Shown here: piece after piece, positions 59,716-64,000 of the stretch
How positions within the stretch are numbered: the stretch's first letter is position 1
Layout of the letters: each line of letters begins with the position of its first letter
Source: Bacteroidetes bacterium UBA7674
GTDB lineage: Bacteria; Bacteroidota; Bacteroidia; Chitinophagales; Chitinophagaceae
Assembly: GCA_002483105.1 (NCBI GenBank)
Contig: DLHG01000013.1
Span: 930,001 to 994,000 of the forward strand
Direction: 5' to 3'
DNA length: 64,000 nucleotides
The notes under the pieces: generated by a model
Databases searched by the model: none
What the model was told of the DNA's origin: nothing
What the model saw: the letters and a program-made list of their open reading frames with translations, nothing else
Made by a program: the position numbers and the translations under genes

Positions 59716-60867
59716 TTGAACAAAAAGATAGTGAAGCCTGTTTATATTACCCGTCTTTCCAAATTCTTGCCAAATGAACCGGTTGGAAATGATGATATGG
59801 AAAAAGTGCTGGGAATGGTGAATAATAAGGCATCGCGCGCTCGTAGCGTGGTGTTGCGGAGTAATGGTATCAAGACTCGGTATTATGCATTCAGGGACGG
59901 CAAAAAAACCCACTCCAATGCTGAAATGACTGCTAACGCTGTCAAGGCATTATTCGACGATAAATTACCGATAGAAAAACTGGAACTACTCGCCACAGGC
60001 ACTACCTCCCCGGAGCAAATGCTGCCATCGCATGCTGTAATGGTACATGGCGAACTGGGCACTCAAAAAAGAGTAGAACTCATATCTGCCACAGGTGCTT
60101 GTTGCAGCAGCATACAGGCAATGAAGTATGCCTACATGTCTATTGCCAGTGGTCTCACAAAAGTGGCAGCAGCAACAGGCTCTGAAAGAATGTCAGTTTG
60201 GATGCATGCTTCCCGTTTTCAACCTGAAGCTGATAACCTCACCGAACTCCACGAGAACCCGATCATAGCTTTTGAAAAAGATTTCCTCCGTTGGATGCTC
60301 AGTGATGGTGCCGCAGCCGCTTTACTGCAAGACGAACCAAACACTGACGGCCTTTCTTTACGGATAGAATGGATAGAGATCACTTCCTTTGCCAATGAAC
60401 TGGAAACCTGCATGTATGCAGGTGCCATCATGAATGACAATAAGTCTCTGACTGGTTGGAATGATGTAGAAACTGCTGCATGGAAAAACAATAGTGTCTT
60501 TTCTCTGAAGCAGGATACTCGCCTGCTTGGTGATAATATAGTTCCGCTGGGTGGTGTGTTCCTGAAAGAGGTAATGGAGAAGCATGGTTTGAAGTCGGAA
60601 GAAGTGGATTACTATCTTCCTCACATGTCCAGCGAGTTCTTCAAAGACCAGATACACGAATATCACAGTAAGTTGGGCATGAACATACCCATGGAAAAAT
60701 GGTTTTACAACCTGACCAAAGTAGGTAATGTGGGTAGTGCCTCTCCTTTGCTGATGTTGGAAGAATTACTCCACAGCGGTAAATTGAAAAAAGGTGAAAG
60801 GATACTCGTAATGGTTCCGGAAAGCGCCCGTTTCTCTTATGCATATCTCTACCTGACAGTAGTATAA
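59716..60867 (+). CDS. FabH-like ketosynthase, DarB type
   Basis: A protein of about 383 residues with the KAS III fold. The catalytic Cys is in ISATGACCSSIQAM (about residue 129), the His in YYLPHMSSEF and the Asn in KVGNVGSASPLL. It matches the DarB group, which joins two beta-ketoacyl chains to build the dialkylresorcinol ring of flexirubins and related lipids. The next gene, 11 bp downstream, is DarA-like, which strongly supports this reading over ordinary FabH. The frame is open back to TTG 59704, which lies in the -7 box; TTG 59716 is the preferred start. Confidence 0.85.
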   Translation: MNKKIVKPVYITRLSKFLPNEPVGNDDMEKVLGMVNNKASRARSVVLRSNGIKTRYYAFRDGKKTHSNAEMTANAVKALFDDKLPIEKLELLATGTTSPEQMLPSHAVMVHGELGTQKRVELISATGACCSSIQAMKYAYMSIASGLTKVAAATGSERMSVWMHASRFQPEADNLTELHENPIIAFEKDFLRWMLSDGAAAALLQDEPNTDGLSLRIEWIEITSFANELETCMYAGAIMNDNKSLTGWNDVETAAWKNNSVFSLKQDTRLLGDNIVPLGGVFLKEVMEKHGLKSEEVDYYLPHMSSEFFKDQIHEYHSKLGMNIPMEKWFYNLTKVGNVGSASPLLMLEELLHSGKLKKGERILVMVPESARFSYAYLYLTVV

Positions 60868-60878
60868 AAGCTTCTATT

Positions 60879-61808
60879 ATGACGAAGCCTCGTGTACTTG
60901 TACTTTATTATAGCCAGACAGGACAACTCCGTAATATTATAGACAATATCCTGCTGGACATAAAGGACAAGTTGGAGATAACCTATGCGCCTATTGAACC
61001 GGTAACACCCTTCCCGTTTCCCTGGAACCCGGATGTGTTCTTCGATGCTATGCCCGAAACGGTGATGCATACACCACCGCCGGTAAAATCCCTACCCGAT
61101 GAAATTGTAAATGCCGAGTACGACCTCGTCATCTTCGGGCATCAACCCTGGTTCCTGAATCCGTCAATGCCCATCACTGCATTCTTGCAAAGCCCGTCCG
61201 CGAAGGTGCTGGTGAACAAAAAAGTAATCACAGTAATTGGCGCGCGCAATATGTGGCTGCATGCACAGGAAAAAATAAAACAATACTTACTCAAACTCAA
61301 CGCAACACTTGTTGGCAACATAGCATTAGTAGACACCAAGCCCAATATTATCTCTACACTTACGGTCATCCGCTGGGCGATGAAGGGGCAGAAAGAAGCA
61401 TCAGGAATCTTGCCCGATGCAGGTGTTCAAAAAGCCGACATCGAAAAAGCACAGCGGTATGGCATGCCTATATACAGGCACCTGGAAGATAATAAATTGG
61501 AAAGCCTTCAACAGGAATTGGTCCTGTTAGGTGCAATACAACTAAAGCCCGGACTTGTATTACTTGAGAATACAGGTATTAGTAACTTCCGCAAATGGTC
61601 TAAATACATCGCAGCAAAAGGCGGCCCCGGTGCTCCGGAAAGACAAGGACGTGTAAAGCAATTCAAGAACCTGCTGATCGTAGCTATCTTCATTCTGTCT
61701 CCAATCACATCTCTTATTGCAAAGATCAGAGAACAGGTAAAAATGAAGAAACTCAAGGATGATGTTGCTTATTTCAAGCAGTTAAAGTTTGAAGAAGGGA
61801 GATTGTAA
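60879..61808 (+). CDS. DarA-like dialkylresorcinol-forming enzyme
   Basis: A 309-residue protein with a flavodoxin-like N-terminus (VLVLYYSQTGQLRNIIDNI), FGHQPWFLNPSMPITAFL in the middle, VITVIGARNMWLHAQEKI, and a hydrophobic helix at about 267-283 (FKNLLIVAIFILSPITSLI) that probably tethers it to the membrane. I recognise it as the DarA type that acts with DarB to close and aromatise the dialkylresorcinol ring; this rests on recall of the family and on the adjacent DarB-like gene. The two form an operon with 11 bp spacing and no other flexirubin genes nearby. Confidence 0.8.
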   Translation: MTKPRVLVLYYSQTGQLRNIIDNILLDIKDKLEITYAPIEPVTPFPFPWNPDVFFDAMPETVMHTPPPVKSLPDEIVNAEYDLVIFGHQPWFLNPSMPITAFLQSPSAKVLVNKKVITVIGARNMWLHAQEKIKQYLLKLNATLVGNIALVDTKPNIISTLTVIRWAMKGQKEASGILPDAGVQKADIEKAQRYGMPIYRHLEDNKLESLQQELVLLGAIQLKPGLVLLENTGISNFRKWSKYIAAKGGPGAPERQGRVKQFKNLLIVAIFILSPITSLIAKIREQVKMKKLKDDVAYFKQLKFEEGRL

Positions 61809-61847
61809 TATGCTCTGCTAGGAGCAAAAGCTCTGTAGAAAAACGGG

Positions 61848-61876
61848 GAAAAGAAAATGCACCCCGTTGGGGTGCA
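61848..61876 (-). terminator. Terminator of the isoaspartyl peptidase operon
   Basis: TGCACCCC pairs with GGGGTGCA around a 3-nt loop; on the minus strand TTTTCTTTTC follows. Confidence 0.75.
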
Positions 61877-61902
61877 ACAAAATTCTTGACAGCTACAATT
61901 CT

Positions 61903-62853
61903 CTACCCATAAAACGCCACCAACTCCTTCCCTTCACTATTCCTCATACCACGATACATACCCGCAGAGTTGAAGCAGAAGTCATGATTCCCTTTCGCAT
62001 CTACAGCTATCAATCCACCTTCACCACCTAGCTTCACCAGCTTGTCTTTAATAACTGTATTACACGCCTCTTGCAACGATAATCCCTTGTACTCCATCAG
62101 GCAGGAAACATCGTGTGCCACAACGGCCCTGAGAAAATACTCTCCATGTCCTGTACACGAAATGGCACAGGTAGCGTTATTGGCATAAGTACCCGCACCC
62201 ACTACAGGGCTATCCCCTATCCTGCCAAACCTTTTATTGGTCATACCACCAGTGGAAGTTCCTCCTGCTATGTTTCCATGAACATCACAGGCCACCGCAC
62301 CCACCGTACCAAACTTATGATCAGGATTCGGAGCTACGCCTTTCAGGTTATCTTCTTTATGATCGAGCTGGTAGAAATCACTGTCGCGAATCTCGAGCCA
62401 TTGCTCATAACGCATTTTATTGAACAGGTATTCATCTGTCGCCATTTCTATACCCTGCTTCAAGGCAAACTCCGCCGCACCACTGCCACTCAGGAACACG
62501 TGCCCCGAATGCAACATCACTTCTCTCGCCAGCGTTATCGGGTTCTTTATATTCCTTACACCAGCTATCGCACCGGCAGCCAATGTACTACCGTCCATTA
62601 TCGCGGCATCCATTTCATTGATACCCTTCTTGGTGAACACCGAACCCTTGCCCGCGTTAAATATCGGGTTGTCTTCCAGCACAGTGATCGCAGCAACAAC
62701 TGCATCTACTGAGCTACCACCGCCTTTCAATATCGCTGTGCCTTTATCCAACGCTGCAGTAAGCCCCGCTGTATATTCTTCCTCCTGTTGTTTGCTCATC
62801 ATAGACGGAGTAATATTCCCCGCTCCACCATGTATGACTAATGTAAATGACAT
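61903..62853 (-). CDS. Isoaspartyl peptidase / L-asparaginase (Ntn hydrolase)
   Basis: A 316-residue precursor. It begins with LVIHGGAGN, has the internal cleavage site with the nucleophile Thr (about 182) in KFGTVGAVACDVHGN, and the substrate loop STGGMTNKRFGRIGDSP followed by GAGTYANN. The enzyme self-cleaves into alpha and beta chains and removes isoaspartyl peptides or asparagine amide groups. There is no signal peptide, so it is cytoplasmic. The upstream phosphoribosyltransferase gene is 12 bp away on the same strand. Confidence 0.94.
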   Translation of the reverse strand: MSFTLVIHGGAGNITPSMMSKQQEEEYTAGLTAALDKGTAILKGGGSSVDAVVAAITVLEDNPIFNAGKGSVFTKKGINEMDAAIMDGSTLAAGAIAGVRNIKNPITLAREVMLHSGHVFLSGSGAAEFALKQGIEMATDEYLFNKMRYEQWLEIRDSDFYQLDHKEDNLKGVAPNPDHKFGTVGAVACDVHGNIAGGTSTGGMTNKRFGRIGDSPVVGAGTYANNATCAISCTGHGEYFLRAVVAHDVSCLMEYKGLSLQEACNTVIKDKLVKLGGEGGLIAVDAKGNHDFCFNSAGMYRGMRNSEGKELVAFYG

Positions 62854-62865
62854 TCTAACAATTAT

Positions 62866-63360
62866 TTATTGCAGGTACGCTGCTGTGATTTCGTTATTAT
62901 TTGCTTCTACAAGAATATGCTCTTGTATCGTTGTAGCTATAGTGTGCCCCACTATATCCGGAGACACTGGGAACTCTTTATGTTTCCTGTCCACAAGAAC
63001 GGCTATCATTATCTTCTTCAGTTCAAAGTTCAATAGTGGACGCAAAGCATACAACAAGGTCTTGCCTGAATTAGCCACATCGTCTACCAATATCACAGAG
63101 CGGCCATTAAGATCTGCGTCCAGTGTTATCTCTTCCGAAAGCGGATTGCGTTTGTTCATCTTTATATGAGCCACCTCTACTTTCATGGGCGATATCTGCC
63201 TCAGTCTTCCGGCAAGGTTTTCCGCAACGGCCAGTCCGCCACCGTGTACACCTACCAGTATTACCGACTGCTCATTGCTGTTATGCTCCCATATCTGGTA
63301 AGCCATACGTTGCAGTTTGCGGTCAATGCGTTCTTTGTCTAAGATAAGTTGTCTGTCCAT
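62866..63360 (-). CDS. Type I phosphoribosyltransferase
   Basis: A 164-residue protein with the PRPP-binding motif VILVDDVANSGKTLLYAL (about residues 95-112) and an N-terminal VGVHGGGLAVAENLAGRL substrate loop. It is PyrR/Xpt-like in size but lacks the PyrR RNA-binding signature seen in the gene at 7443, so it is a distant paralogue whose base is unknown. It sits between the permease gene (3 bp away) and the isoaspartyl peptidase gene (12 bp), which indicates one operon. Confidence 0.85.
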   Translation of the reverse strand: MDRQLILDKERIDRKLQRMAYQIWEHNSNEQSVILVGVHGGGLAVAENLAGRLRQISPMKVEVAHIKMNKRNPLSEEITLDADLNGRSVILVDDVANSGKTLLYALRPLLNFELKKIMIAVLVDRKHKEFPVSPDIVGHTIATTIQEHILVEANNNEITAAYLQ

Positions 63361-63363
63361 TGT

Positions 63364-64000
63364 TTAATGTGATCTTATAGCTACTACCGGGTCAAGCCTT
63401 GATGCTGCCCTCGCAGGTATAAAACCTGAAAGTACACCTACCAAAGCCGATATGCCAATACCAATACCAAAATTTTTCACAGAGAGCGTTACAGCAAAGT
63501 CCAGGCCGTAAGTCAGCACCAAACTCAATGCTAATACTATTACTATGCCTATCAACCCGCCCATCAGGCACAAGGTAATCGCTTCTACTAAAAATTCCAT
63601 AAGTATGCTGCTGCTGCGGGCCCCAACAGCCTTCTTCAGGCCTATTACTTTTGTTCGTTCCCTTACGGTTACAAACATGATATTGGCGATACCAAAAGAC
63701 CCTACGATCAGTGAGAACCCGCCAATTATAGCCCCTATTACATTTATCATAGCAAACATCATATCCAGCCGCTCCGATATCTGGCTGAGCTGGTTGATGG
63801 CGAAATCATTGGGTTGCCCAGGCCTTACCTTTCGTTCTCTTCTCAGCGCACCTTCCACTTCATACTGCACGTCCACAATATTCTTTCCTGCTGCTGCTTT
63901 TATCATCAGTGTAGGATCATAGTTCAGCGAACCTACATCTATCAACCCTGAAGCCGCTGCATTGTAAGCAAAAATGACACCATTGTCAAAATTGAAGCCC
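63364..64000 (-). CDS. FtsX/MacB-type ABC transporter permease, C-terminal part (5' end outside the window)
   Basis: The frame is open to the right edge of the window (…GVIFAYNAAASG), so only the last 211 residues or so are seen. The end of the periplasmic domain is followed by three membrane helices with the FtsX pattern GGFSLIVGSFGIANIMFVTV, RERTKVIGLKKAVGA and the closing IPARAASRLDPVVAIR. MacB-type permeases work with a separate ATPase and move substrates or signal across the envelope. It is the first gene of the operon with the phosphoribosyltransferase gene. Confidence 0.88.
   Translation of the reverse strand, partial: GFNFDNGVIFAYNAAASGLIDVGSLNYDPTLMIKAAAGKNIVDVQYEVEGALRRERKVRPGQPNDFAINQLSQISERLDMMFAMINVIGAIIGGFSLIVGSFGIANIMFVTVRERTKVIGLKKAVGARSSSILMEFLVEAITLCLMGGLIGIVIVLALSLVLTYGLDFAVTLSVKNFGIGIGISALVGVLSGFIPARAASRLDPVVAIRSH

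Overview
The window looks like a chromosomal segment of a Bacteroidota bacterium, most likely a Chitinophagaceae relative. The evidence is a set of perfect TAnnTTTG boxes (the Bacteroidota -7 element) directly in front of at least 17 genes, scarcity of Shine-Dalgarno sites, several TTG starts, and lineage-typical families (DUF6452/DUF6048 pair, DUF4412, DUF2157, YfhO, VF530, DarA/DarB-like). There is no rRNA, CRISPR array, integrase or transposase gene. One tRNA-like gene is present.

Layout. 1-4.4 kb: surface-polymer genes (partial YfhO protein, flippase, convergent methyltransferase). 4.5-12.8 kb: Kir-type K+ channel, ornithine aminotransferase, pyrR-pyrB, accD, smpB, a saccharopine-dehydrogenase-like reductase and a hotdog thioesterase. 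12.9-17.9 kb: gyrA, a TPR protein and a first bestrophin. 17.9-24.8 kb: an accessory stretch with a tandemly duplicated composite repeat, a secreted CocE/NonD hydrolase, an odd tRNA-Gly(GCC)-like gene, small unknown genes, two non-coding arrays of 10-11 bp repeats, a TauE/SafE exporter, C-rich hairpin repeats and a cold-shock gene. 24.8-28.4 kb: response regulator, histidine kinase, universal stress protein and a second bestrophin. 28.4-36.7 kb: ABC exporter, lipid acyltransferase and desaturase, an S12-type hydrolase lacking its usual tyrosine, DUF763 and an ABC-F ATPase.

36.7-47.8 kb: a possible frameshifted gene, VF530, a methyltransferase, a BlaI/BlaR1-type pair with two visible operators, a low-charge secreted protein, DUF2157, truA, DUF4412, DUF58 and DUF6048/DUF6452/coiled-coil genes overlapping down to pheT. 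47.8-57.8 kb: pheT, dnaB, NifS-like desulfurase, Asp/Glu racemase and fusA. 58-64 kb: HtrA protease, a two-gene darB-darA-like dialkylresorcinol unit, isoaspartyl peptidase, a phosphoribosyltransferase and a partial FtsX/MacB-type permease.

The most unusual items are the tRNA with A33 and a U-U mismatch in its anticodon arm, the two helically phased repeat arrays behind a promoter-like block shared with the DUF763 gene, a perfect 17-bp terminator-like hairpin inside the flippase gene, 16-residue repeats in the BlaR1-like protein, and the orphan darBA-like pair. All functional statements are from reading the sequence and family knowledge; no database search was run.
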